Assembly (NCBI GenBank): GCA_910587685.1
Contig: CAJUMY010000003.1
Span: 70,935 to 134,934 of the forward strand
Reading direction: 5' to 3'
Source: an uncultured Christensenellaceae bacterium
GTDB lineage: Bacteria > Bacillota > Clostridia > Christensenellales > UBA3700
Length of the DNA: 64,000 nucleotides
The first letter of the stretch is position 1. Each line of letters starts with the position of its first letter. Below, in pieces: positions 8,281-16,015 of this stretch. Under the pieces are notes generated by a model. The model saw nothing but the letters and a program-made list of their open reading frames with translations. It had not been told where the DNA came from and made no database searches. The translations under genes and the position numbers were made by a program.

Positions 8281-9456
8281 CTACATTACCGCTTTAAGCA
8301 CGGCTATAACGTCGTCTCTTCTAACTCGTTTTTTATTAGCGAGCACTGCCCCGTCGCGCATTGCTCCGTCCGCGATTTTTTCTATATCGCTCGAGGTGAT
8401 GCCGTGATCTTTGAGTTTAAGCGCAATGCCGTAATTTGCGGAATATTCAGCGATAATGTCGGCAATGAACTTTATCGCCATAGCTCCTCTTCTTTCGGGA
8501 GGCGTCTCAGCATACATATCGCTGCCCGCTATATGGTATAGAGCCGTAGCGTATTCTTTATCGAGCGCGTCGAGATTGAAACGCATTACTTCGGGAAGAA
8601 GTATCATCATCGCGACGTCGTGGCTGATACCGTAAGCTCCGCCGAGCGAATGTCCTATCGCGTGCGCGAGTCCTACCATCGAGTTAGAGAACGCGATACC
8701 CGCAAGAAGCGACGCTTCCGCCATGCCCTGCCTCGCCTTCTTATTGCCCGTATCCGAGACAGCTATAAAGAAGTTTTCCTTAAATAACTCCATTGCCTTC
8801 AACGCGAACGCGTCGCTGATCGGATTCTTTTGCGCCGACGTGAACGCTTCTATCGCGTGAGTGAGCATGTCGAACGCGGTCGATACCGTCGCCCTTACGG
8901 GAAGCGTAAGCGTCAAACGCGGATCTATCGCGGTAACGTCGGGAAGAAGTCTTTCCGATATGAATTCGTGTTTTACGTGATTTTGCGTATCCGAAATTAC
9001 GGCGACTTTCGTCGCTTCGCTGCCTGTTCCGGAAGTCGTTGGAAGTATCGCGAAAGGAATACCTTTTCCCGCTTTAAGATTGTCTATGCCCTGCATATCG
9101 AAAAGACTGCTCTTTTCGGATTCGAGAAGCAGTTTAACGCCCTTTGCCGTATCTATTACCGAACCGCCGCCCAAGGCTATCAGAGAATCGCAGTTGTTAT
9201 TAACGTATATATCGACGAGCTCCTCGACGACTTCGACCGAAGAATCTTTCGGCACGTCGATATATATAGCCTTTATCTTCACTCCGCTTTTTGAAAGGTC
9301 TTTCGTAACGATATCGACGAGACCGACCTTGTTTATGACAGGTCCAGATATCAAAAGAGGACGCTCCGATCCGATACGGCTGAAATATTCGCCGACCTTC
9401 TCTACCGAGCCTTCGCCGAAATACATTCTCACGTTGTCTATAAATTCAAAATACAT
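8281..9456 (-). CDS. Iron-containing alcohol dehydrogenase (group III)
   Basis: A 391-residue NAD(P)-dependent dehydrogenase of the Fe-ADH/butanol dehydrogenase family, reducing aldehydes or ketones or the reverse. Visible are the GGGS-containing nucleotide loop (ALGGGSVIDTAKGVKLL, residues about 94-110), TTSGTGSEAT, and the complete metal site: Asp and His in FDMLTHAIEAF, then two His in GLAHAIGHSLGGAYGISH. Length is normal. The substrate cannot be predicted. ATG 9456 has GGGGTG upstream and lies 3 bp after the SCP2-like gene, so the two are translated from one mRNA. Confidence 0.95.
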   Translation of the reverse strand: MYFEFIDNVRMYFGEGSVEKVGEYFSRIGSERPLLISGPVINKVGLVDIVTKDLSKSGVKIKAIYIDVPKDSSVEVVEELVDIYVNNNCDSLIALGGGSVIDTAKGVKLLLESEKSSLFDMQGIDNLKAGKGIPFAILPTTSGTGSEATKVAVISDTQNHVKHEFISERLLPDVTAIDPRLTLTLPVRATVSTAFDMLTHAIEAFTSAQKNPISDAFALKAMELFKENFFIAVSDTGNKKARQGMAEASLLAGIAFSNSMVGLAHAIGHSLGGAYGISHDVAMMILLPEVMRFNLDALDKEYATALYHIAGSDMYAETPPERRGAMAIKFIADIIAEYSANYGIALKLKDHGITSSDIEKIADGAMRDGAVLANKKRVRRDDVIAVLKAVM

Positions 9457-9459
9457 ATT

Positions 9460-9951
9460 TTACACCCCAAATATAGCTCCGAGATACATACGAAGCGAAG
9501 AAACCTGCTTTTTATAGCCGCCGTCAAGGATCTTAGACGTGATCAAATTAGGAAAAAGATAGTTCTCTACGATATTGAAACACTCGACGAGAGCCACGGT
9601 ATCGCCTACGCTTCCGCGAGTAACTATAGACGAACGGCAGTAAGCGTCTCTTATGCTCCGCTTCCCGATAAGATACGGTATCGCGACGTCGATATTCTTG
9701 AACGCTATCTCCAGATCGGGAGTATCTTCCCTTTTGGCTCCGACGAACTTTCCGTTCGACTTTTTTATCGACATACACGGCTTATACGGCAAAATGCGAA
9801 GCGTTATCACATATCCTTCGGGAAAGGTATCAATAAGCTCCTTAACGTTCGAATCGAGTCTCGAAGCCGCTTTCATACCGCCCTTTAAGAAAGCGAATAT
9901 TATGCCGGCAAGCATTGCTTTTCCTACCTTGTATTTAGGTTCGTGTCTCAT
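9460..9951 (-). CDS. SCP2-like sterol/lipid-binding domain protein
   Basis: 163 residues. The middle part (EGYVITLRILPYKPCMSIKK, then TPDLEIAFKNIDVAIPYLIG and VTRGSVGDTVALVECFNIVE) follows the strand-helix order and the 'D-x-x-I-x-F-x-N-x-x-x-A ... G' pattern of SCP2-type lipid-binding domains. A hydrophobic patch near residue 10-20 (AMLAGIIFAFLKGG) could be a helix rather than a signal peptide. It sits tightly before the Fe-ADH gene, which suggests a lipid-like or hydrophobic substrate for the pathway (inference). ATG 9951 has AGAGGT upstream. Confidence 0.6.
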   Translation of the reverse strand: MRHEPKYKVGKAMLAGIIFAFLKGGMKAASRLDSNVKELIDTFPEGYVITLRILPYKPCMSIKKSNGKFVGAKREDTPDLEIAFKNIDVAIPYLIGKRSIRDAYCRSSIVTRGSVGDTVALVECFNIVENYLFPNLITSKILDGGYKKQVSSLRMYLGAIFGV

Positions 9952-9997
9952 ATCTACCTCTTATGATATAAATCGTTATACTGATATTCCGCGTATT

Positions 9998-12900
9998 TCA
10001 ATTAGCGACGGCGAAGGTAACTTTACCTACCGAATTTTCAACGTCGCTCGTAGAATATACGGTCGCGTCGCTATTGATAACGTTTCCGAGCGTTACATTG
10101 ACGGTATTTCCGAGAACTTCAACCGGAATAACCAATTCGAATATCTCTCTCTTTATATCGTCTCTTATCTTGTTCATCTCTTCCGAATTTACGAAACTCG
10201 TCATTACGCTCATTTCGTCGGCGTTCATATCCGCCATGAAGAACTGTATCTCGCCCGACACAGTCATGACGAGCGTAACGTAAACGTTATTCGGAACTAT
10301 CGCATTTACCTCTTCGCCATCTCCGCTCTTTATCCTATCCGAGCTCACCGAAACGGTCGCAACGATATAATTCGTCTCGCTCTCGCCGAGAGTGACAGGG
10401 TAATTCTCCTTTAAGAAACCGAGTTTCTCGCCCGTAACTATCGCAAACTGCGTAAGAACGCCGGTATTAGCTATCTTCTCTTTGAGTATCTGAGCTAAGT
10501 ACATATCCGTCATCGTCACGCCGAGTCCGCCCTCGGTAGTGAACGCGAAGTGATCGGACGCATCGGTATCTTTATTATAAGCATCGATATCGATAGCGTT
10601 GCCGTTCATATCGGTCATCTTATCGACGCTCTCTCCGCCCGCAAGTTTATAGAACGCGCTTCTAACGGTCTCTCCCGTATGCGTTTTGTCCTCTTTCGAA
10701 ATAGCCGAGGCTACTATGTCGAATATCGTACCCATACCGAGACTTCCCGCGTTATCCTCGCTCTTAGGCTCGTATTCTAGCCTAAATCCGCCGCTTTCTA
10801 TCTTTGTTACCGTATCTTGCATCGTTGACGCAGACTTATCCGCGATATCGTCGATATTAACGCCTGCGCCGAATTTATTCAGTATAGCCGTTACTTTCGG
10901 CATATCGGAGTACTCGAGAGCGTTGAACGATATCTCCGCCTTGAATCTCTTTTCTCCTTCTGCGGCGTTTGCAACGTCGGTAATGACGGCTCTTATGTAT
11001 ATCTCGTTCGGCATGAACTCGCTAAATCCGTTAGCGTTATCATCGTCATCGGGAGATGCCTTAGCTTTCACCGCTTTGAGATACGCTATAACGCGTCCTT
11101 CGCCATCCGTTTTCTCTATTTCAGCCCTTACTATCTTCGGCTCTTCGAAACCGCTGAGCGAAACGGTTATTTCGCTACTCATGAGATACGCCAACTCTTC
11201 AGCGTAGAGTTTGATATCAAGCTCTCTCATATCTTTCGCTTGCTCTTCTTCGCTAACGAGTCTTGCAAAATCTACGTTGCTCTTATAACTCGACGAGATG
11301 GTAGAAAGCCACTCGGTCAGTTTCATATCCTCAGCTCTGTTCTCCGTCTTGAGATAAGCTCCGTTTCTAAGCGTCTCTTCGAACCTTCCTGTATTTGCCG
11401 CCGCATTTTCAAAACCGCTTCCGCCGAGCGACGAAGCATCGTACATCTTTGAAAGAAGCGCGTATATCTCGCGTCCGCCGGATATATCGTCCTCTTCGGT
11501 AAAGCCCGACTTATCATAGAGAATATCGTATATATTCTTTTCGATATTTATCCTGTCTTCCGAAACTGAGAATTTTCCTACGGTCGCGGTTATTCCGCCG
11601 TTCGAGCCTTCTTCGCCGTCAAGCGTCTTTTTGAGCTCGGTCTTTATCTTTTCTTCCATCTCGGCGAACATACCGCTCTTTTCGGTCAATCCGCCGAGTA
11701 TTCTCTCGACAGTCGTCTTATTGTTCTCTTTGATATCGTTGATTAGTACCTTCGTCACGTATTCTCCGTTAAAGTCTACGATAGCTCTGACGTATACGTC
11801 ATTAGGCAACAGATTGCTATACGGAATACCCATAGGACCCGTCGCTTCGCCTGATACGTGTCCGCCGATTATGAGTTCGAGCTTGCCTTGCTCCGCAGAA
11901 CCTGCGTATACCGCTCTCATATCCGAATACGGAAGAGAAGCCGCTATCTCTGCAAAGTTGACTTTGGAATTGATGAGCGCCGCCAACTCCTTACCCTCGA
12001 GATACATCCTAAGAGTATCGTACTTGTCGCCGCCTTGCGTATCCGAGATGAGTTTGTTCACGTTGACGATATTCGTTATATTTCCGCCGCTTATAAGCGT
12101 TCCCATATCGGAAATCGCTTCGATGAGATTGTCTCCTCTGTACGGCTTCTTGTTATCGTTATCAGGATCGGCTTCGTTCTTAACATAGAGCTTGTTCTCT
12201 AGCTCCCTTACTACGAATCCGCTGTCGAGTATATCCGTAGTTATATTCCAGTCGGTACCGCTCGGTACGCTCTCCACGGTATAAAGATGTTTGAACGTAT
12301 CCTCTATATCGGCTATCTCTATGACTCCGCTTTCGCTTTTTGAGTAATGCTGTATTATCTCGTATACAGTCGGAAGACTGATGCCGCCCTCTACTATTTC
12401 GATATTCGGCAGAGTAGTTTTGCCGCTATCTTCAGCGAACGCCGCGGGAGCCGTTCCGTTATCTTCTTCCTTTCCCTTTAGTATATCGAGGAATTTATTG
12501 ACGTACTCTTCCACCGTCTTTACTATATTATCGATGTCGAGCTTCGCCGCTATATCGGGACTGAATACTCCCATTATGCTAGAGAGAGTCTTGAACGCTT
12601 CTTTCGTCGCTACCGCTCCGTTGTCTCCCTCTATAAAGTTCAATATAACGTTCGACGAAGACCCTTCTTTCGCGCCCTCCGCAACGTCTATCTCTATATA
12701 TAGATGCTTTGGAATGATCGACGTAACGAGATTGTATATTATGCTCTCTTTCGATATCATACCGCCTATAAGTCCTGCCGTATCGATACCTGCAACTATC
12801 TTCATTCTGTTTTCGCTTCCGTTCTTATACATATCGAAAGCCTCGACGTTAATATCGACGGGAAGATTGACCCCTACGCTCTCGTCTCCGCTCTTGATAA

Positions 12901-14359
12901 TGCCGTTTAGCACGTACGCGAGCGCGTTGTCTGTAATAAAGCTCTTGACCTTGAGCTCAGCTTGCGTCCTTTCGTAAAGTCTGCTGTCTACGATATTTAT
13001 GCTCGAAGGTATCTCGCTGTAACGCTTATAAAAATCTACTGCCGTCCATTCCGATATGCCGCTTATTCCGTACGCATCCGAAAGATCGGTCTTAAGCGCT
13101 ATGAAGTCGCCTTCTGTCGGTCTGTTCTCGGAGCCTACGTTGTTATTGATGTATTCGTCGACGTTAGCGGAATCTAGTATCGCGTTATCCGCTCCGTGTA
13201 TATACTTTACCATATAGAGGAAATCTTCGCTCGTTATCCTGTTTTCGGCGGGAGTATCTGCGGTATTTATCTTAAGAGCTTTCATTATGAGCTCTATGGG
13301 ATCGATACTAACTCCGCTCTCGACGAAGTTGAGCTCACCTACGTATCCTTCGATAGTACCGATCGTCTTTGAAATAGTTTCCGATACCTTAAGCAGCGTC
13401 GCGTCTATATCGAAACCGCCGCCCGTAAGGGACGAAACGTTCTTTATGAGAGTCAACAGATCCTCGTAGACTTCTCCCGAAATATTGTTAAAGAAAAAGC
13501 TGGGCTGTCTCTCCGCATCGTAAGGATATACGGTAGCGCCGACAAATATCTTCTTCGGTATGACGGGTTTTGCGAGCGTCGCGGCGATACTCGGAACGTC
13601 AGGCGATACTTTCGCAAGTATATCCGCTACGTTGTCTCTAAGTACTACCTCTATGACAAGCGACATCTCGACGTCTTTCTTCTCCTCGGTAGATTTGTTA
13701 ATGTCAATCTGCCTTACCCTGATGAGCTCCTTAAGCGGAACGCCTATCGTATTCTCTATCTCTTTGAGCTGAGGTATCTCGGCTTCTGTCATGACTTCGT
13801 TGATGACCGCCGCGAATTGCTTATCAGTAATATTAAGTTTGCTTCCGCCGCCGTTATAGCCCTTGAGCGTGGAAAAATCGAACTTCAATTCTTTGAGTAT
13901 ACTGTCTATGTAACCGTTGCCCGTCGTGAAGTCGTTCAATCCGCCGCCTTCGTTTTCGCCTTCGAAACTTACGTCCTTATCCGACCCGTCTCCGCTATCG
14001 GATCCGTTCTCCTGTCCCGAAAAGTCAAAATAGCCGCTGATCAGCTTAGCTATCGTAAAATCGTCGGGAAGCGTCAGATAGGTCGCGTTCTCGAATCCCT
14101 CGTAAAACGCAGTTCTATCCTCCGCCGAATAGGGATTGGTGACTATCTTCTTTTCGTCGCTGTTATATAATCCCGAAAGTATCTTCATAACGTCGAACAA
14201 TCCGACGCCGAGCTTCGGCTCGACAAACTTTCCGTATGCAAAATATCCGCCTACAAGCGACGCCGCCAAAAGCGCGACTATAAGTATAACTACGGTAATA
14301 CAACATTTTAGACAGCAGTGATTACTTCTTTCTACCCTGTCAATTCTGTTTGCTCTCAT
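9998..14359 (-). CDS. Large membrane-anchored protein with five diverged internal modules
   Basis: 1453 residues from ATG 14359 (GGAG 8 bases upstream; a TTG two codons earlier sits too close to the SD). After a basic N-terminus and a Cys cluster (CCLKCC) comes one transmembrane helix (about residues 21-44, VVILIVALLAASLVGGYFAYG); the rest is predicted outside. The outside part holds five modules of 240-300 residues, each with the same three landmarks: an IFDVI/IYEII-like helix (near 55, 355, 665, 942, 1210), a TD-x(3)-A-x-x-L-N helix (near 180, 478, 790, 1055, 1285), and a PN-x-x-YV strand (near 268, 550, 852, 1117, 1356). I recognise no family. It heads a probable operon with the SCP2-like and dehydrogenase genes, 46 bp before the next start. 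Confidence 0.85.
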   Translation of the reverse strand: MRANRIDRVERSNHCCLKCCITVVILIVALLAASLVGGYFAYGKFVEPKLGVGLFDVMKILSGLYNSDEKKIVTNPYSAEDRTAFYEGFENATYLTLPDDFTIAKLISGYFDFSGQENGSDSGDGSDKDVSFEGENEGGGLNDFTTGNGYIDSILKELKFDFSTLKGYNGGGSKLNITDKQFAAVINEVMTEAEIPQLKEIENTIGVPLKELIRVRQIDINKSTEEKKDVEMSLVIEVVLRDNVADILAKVSPDVPSIAATLAKPVIPKKIFVGATVYPYDAERQPSFFFNNISGEVYEDLLTLIKNVSSLTGGGFDIDATLLKVSETISKTIGTIEGYVGELNFVESGVSIDPIELIMKALKINTADTPAENRITSEDFLYMVKYIHGADNAILDSANVDEYINNNVGSENRPTEGDFIALKTDLSDAYGISGISEWTAVDFYKRYSEIPSSINIVDSRLYERTQAELKVKSFITDNALAYVLNGIIKSGDESVGVNLPVDINVEAFDMYKNGSENRMKIVAGIDTAGLIGGMISKESIIYNLVTSIIPKHLYIEIDVAEGAKEGSSSNVILNFIEGDNGAVATKEAFKTLSSIMGVFSPDIAAKLDIDNIVKTVEEYVNKFLDILKGKEEDNGTAPAAFAEDSGKTTLPNIEIVEGGISLPTVYEIIQHYSKSESGVIEIADIEDTFKHLYTVESVPSGTDWNITTDILDSGFVVRELENKLYVKNEADPDNDNKKPYRGDNLIEAISDMGTLISGGNITNIVNVNKLISDTQGGDKYDTLRMYLEGKELAALINSKVNFAEIAASLPYSDMRAVYAGSAEQGKLELIIGGHVSGEATGPMGIPYSNLLPNDVYVRAIVDFNGEYVTKVLINDIKENNKTTVERILGGLTEKSGMFAEMEEKIKTELKKTLDGEEGSNGGITATVGKFSVSEDRINIEKNIYDILYDKSGFTEEDDISGGREIYALLSKMYDASSLGGSGFENAAANTGRFEETLRNGAYLKTENRAEDMKLTEWLSTISSSYKSNVDFARLVSEEEQAKDMRELDIKLYAEELAYLMSSEITVSLSGFEEPKIVRAEIEKTDGEGRVIAYLKAVKAKASPDDDDNANGFSEFMPNEIYIRAVITDVANAAEGEKRFKAEISFNALEYSDMPKVTAILNKFGAGVNIDDIADKSASTMQDTVTKIESGGFRLEYEPKSEDNAGSLGMGTIFDIVASAISKEDKTHTGETVRSAFYKLAGGESVDKMTDMNGNAIDIDAYNKDTDASDHFAFTTEGGLGVTMTDMYLAQILKEKIANTGVLTQFAIVTGEKLGFLKENYPVTLGESETNYIVATVSVSSDRIKSGDGEEVNAIVPNNVYVTLVMTVSGEIQFFMADMNADEMSVMTSFVNSEEMNKIRDDIKREIFELVIPVEVLGNTVNVTLGNVINSDATVYSTSDVENSVGKVTFAVAN

Positions 14360-14438
14360 CGACAAATCTCCGTTTCTATGTTTTCTTTTACGATTTTATG
14401 TAATATAGGATAATATTTTTAATTTTACTATCTCTTAC

Positions 14439-14467
14439 AGTATACAGTAACCGCCGCGAAAATACAA
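14439..14467 (-). promoter_or_regulatory. Probable promoter of the large-protein operon
   Basis: The minus strand has TTGTAT (14462-14467), a 17-base spacer and TATACT (14439-14444), about 80 bp before the ATG at 14359. It probably drives the whole run down to 6202. Confidence 0.6.
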
Positions 14468-14603
14468 CCTAATTATATATATTAGCGCGTAGAAATTATT
14501 ACCTAAAAATACGCGCGCGTCGGAGACGATCAAAAAATTACATATTTTTCTATCTATAAAATTCCATCCTTGCGTACACACTATAGACGTAGAGGTGAAT
14601 ATT

Positions 14604-14714
14604 ATGGAAAACAAAAAAAATTATTCGTCGCCGTTCGACCCTAACGGCTCGTATACGGGCGTTCCTTCGGAAGACGAATACGAAATACCCGTACAGGACG
14701 CGGACGATCTTTGA
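14604..14714 (+). CDS. Small acidic protein, 36 residues
   Basis: A short frame with a good SD (GAGGTG, 6 bases before ATG) encodes a hydrophilic peptide containing DPNGSYTGVP and ending PVQDADDL. Short proteins with a D-P-x-G-S-Y-T-G-V motif and a C-terminal QDADDL are, from memory, common and unannotated in Clostridia; function unknown. The peptide is Asp/Glu rich with no hydrophobic segment. It precedes the SGNH hydrolase gene, which has its own promoter beginning 11 bp after this stop codon. Confidence 0.75.
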   Translation: MENKKNYSSPFDPNGSYTGVPSEDEYEIPVQDADDL

Positions 14715-14724
14715 TGCGTTGCGC

Positions 14725-14753
14725 TTGACTCGGCTGACGTATTCTGTTATAAT
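14725..14753 (+). promoter_or_regulatory. Sigma-A promoter of the SGNH hydrolase gene
   Basis: TTGACT (14725-14730), a 17-base spacer, and TATAAT (14748-14753) with an extended TG element, 36 bp before the start codon. Confidence 0.85.
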
Positions 14754-14788
14754 TGTATCGAAAAATAATCGTATATCAAGGAGAAAGT

Positions 14789-15517
14789 ATGTCTGATATC
14801 CGTATCAAGCGAGTGTTCATCATTATTATGATTTTGTTCTTTGCGTTCGCCGCGCTATTTATAGCGACGCTTTCGACGAACAACACGTTTAAGATATTTT
14901 TTACGAGCGAGATAGATAAGAACATCAAAGAAGATATTTATAATGTCGAAAACAAATACGTTTCCGGCGATTCAACGGTTTTTTTCGGAGATTCGATAAC
15001 GGAAATGTACGATCTTGACAAATTCTATAAAGGTCATAACGTAGTCAATCGCGGTATAAGTTCCGAGACGAGCTACGAACTGCTCGACCGCTTGACCATG
15101 AACGTTATGTCTTTAGCTCCGAGACGCGTTATAATACTCGTCGGGACCAACGACATCGCGCATCATTACACTAACAGCGAAATAGTGAACAATATCATGG
15201 AAATAGTCACGCATATACGATACTTTTCCGATACTACGGAGATAATCGTCGAGAGTATTCTCCCTGTAAACAATAGCGCTAATCTTCTTTCGAAATACGT
15301 TGTTAAGAACAGAACGAACGAGAACATCGACGCGATCAACCGAGAACTCGAACGCAACGCCCGTTATTACGATTATACTTATATCGACACGGCGTCGACG
15401 CTGAAAGACGAGAACGGCAATTTGAAAAAAGACTTTACCGTCGACGGTCTTCACCTTTCGAAAGCGGGTTATTCCGCGCTTACCGATACGATAAAAGAAC
15501 ACGTACAGTTCGAATAA
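14789..15517 (+). CDS. SGNH/GDSL-type hydrolase, membrane-anchored
   Basis: 242 residues. An N-terminal hydrophobic helix (FIIIMILFFAFAALFIATL) serves as membrane anchor or uncleaved signal, placing the enzyme outside. The four SGNH blocks are present: block I FFGDSITEMYDL with the nucleophile Ser, block II Gly in NRGISSETSYELLDR, block III GTNDIAHH with Asn, and block V DGLHLSKAGY with Asp and His. It probably removes acyl groups from cell-wall or surface glycans, as platelet-activating-factor acetylhydrolase-like proteins do; the substrate is not predictable. Start set at ATG 14789 behind AAGGAG; the frame is open further upstream but those codons overlap the promoter region. Confidence 0.92.
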   Translation: MSDIRIKRVFIIIMILFFAFAALFIATLSTNNTFKIFFTSEIDKNIKEDIYNVENKYVSGDSTVFFGDSITEMYDLDKFYKGHNVVNRGISSETSYELLDRLTMNVMSLAPRRVIILVGTNDIAHHYTNSEIVNNIMEIVTHIRYFSDTTEIIVESILPVNNSANLLSKYVVKNRTNENIDAINRELERNARYYDYTYIDTASTLKDENGNLKKDFTVDGLHLSKAGYSALTDTIKEHVQFE

Positions 15518-15548
15518 ACTACAGCTTATAAAACAAAAGTTAAGAATA

Positions 15549-15584
15549 CGGCAGAGCGTCTTACACATCGCTCTGCCGTCTTTT
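15549..15584 (+). terminator. Intrinsic terminator after the SGNH hydrolase
   Basis: CGGCAGAGCG and CGCTCTGCCG form a perfect 10-bp stem with a 10-base loop, followed by TCTTTT. Confidence 0.92.
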
Positions 15585-15616
15585 AATAATAACACAATTT
15601 CACAGTTTATCGCCCG

Positions 15617-15916
15617 AAAATAAATCGCTAATAAATTACGCTGCTCTCAAACAACCGGTTACATTTTGTAACCACTTCACTTGTTCCAGTATATTACTAA
15701 ATTACACTACTCTCAAACAGCTGTCCGCATATTTCAGACGCTACCCATGTTCAAGTTTGTTATTAAATTACACTACTCTCAAACCCAACACGAATACGCC
15801 CCTTCAAAAGCCTAGTTCAAGTTTGTTTCTAAATTACACTACTCTCAAACCATATCGTAATATATATAAAAGTCTACTGAGTTCAAGTTTGTTTCTAAAT
15901 TACACTACTCTCAAAC
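15617..15916 (-). CRISPR. CRISPR array, type II-A-like: 5 repeats of 36 bp and 4 spacers of 30 bp
   Basis: Repeats at 15617-15652 (degenerate), 15683-15718, 15749-15784, 15815-15850 and 15881-15916, each separated by exactly 30 bp of unrelated sequence. Read on the minus strand, the repeat begins GTTTGAGAGTAGTGTAATTT and ends with CAAACTTGAAC. The 36/30 geometry and the GTTTGAGAGTAGTGTAA start are typical of Cas9 (type II) arrays. The two copies nearest 15916 are identical; copies decay towards 15617, so the trailer is at 15617 and the leader at the high-coordinate side. No cas1, cas2, csn2 or cas9 gene lies in the window and I noticed no tracrRNA anti-repeat, so the effector genes must be elsewhere or absent. 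Confidence 0.95.
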
Positions 15917-16015
15917 CTCAAATAAATAAATTCAAGAGTATCACGTTTACTAGACGCGGTAATTTATGTTTTATCATAGTTATTATGAGCTTTTATGATC
16001 GATCGCTTTTATATG
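15917..16015 (-). promoter_or_regulatory. CRISPR leader with type II-A leader-anchoring sequence
   Basis: The bases abutting the first repeat, read on the minus strand, are ATTTGAG (15917-15923). This is the leader-anchoring sequence described for spacer integration in type II-A systems such as that of Streptococcus pyogenes. The A+T-rich leader is only about 100 bp long, squeezed between the array and the secA stop codon, with no clear terminator of secA, so read-through from secA into the array is possible. A TATGAT element is present but has no good -35 partner. Confidence 0.75.

Noticed and set aside
15617..15652. Degenerate repeat as a tracrRNA anti-repeat
   Set aside because: It keeps the CRISPR register (exact 30-bp spacer) and lacks the bulged pairing of an anti-repeat, so it is the decayed terminal repeat.
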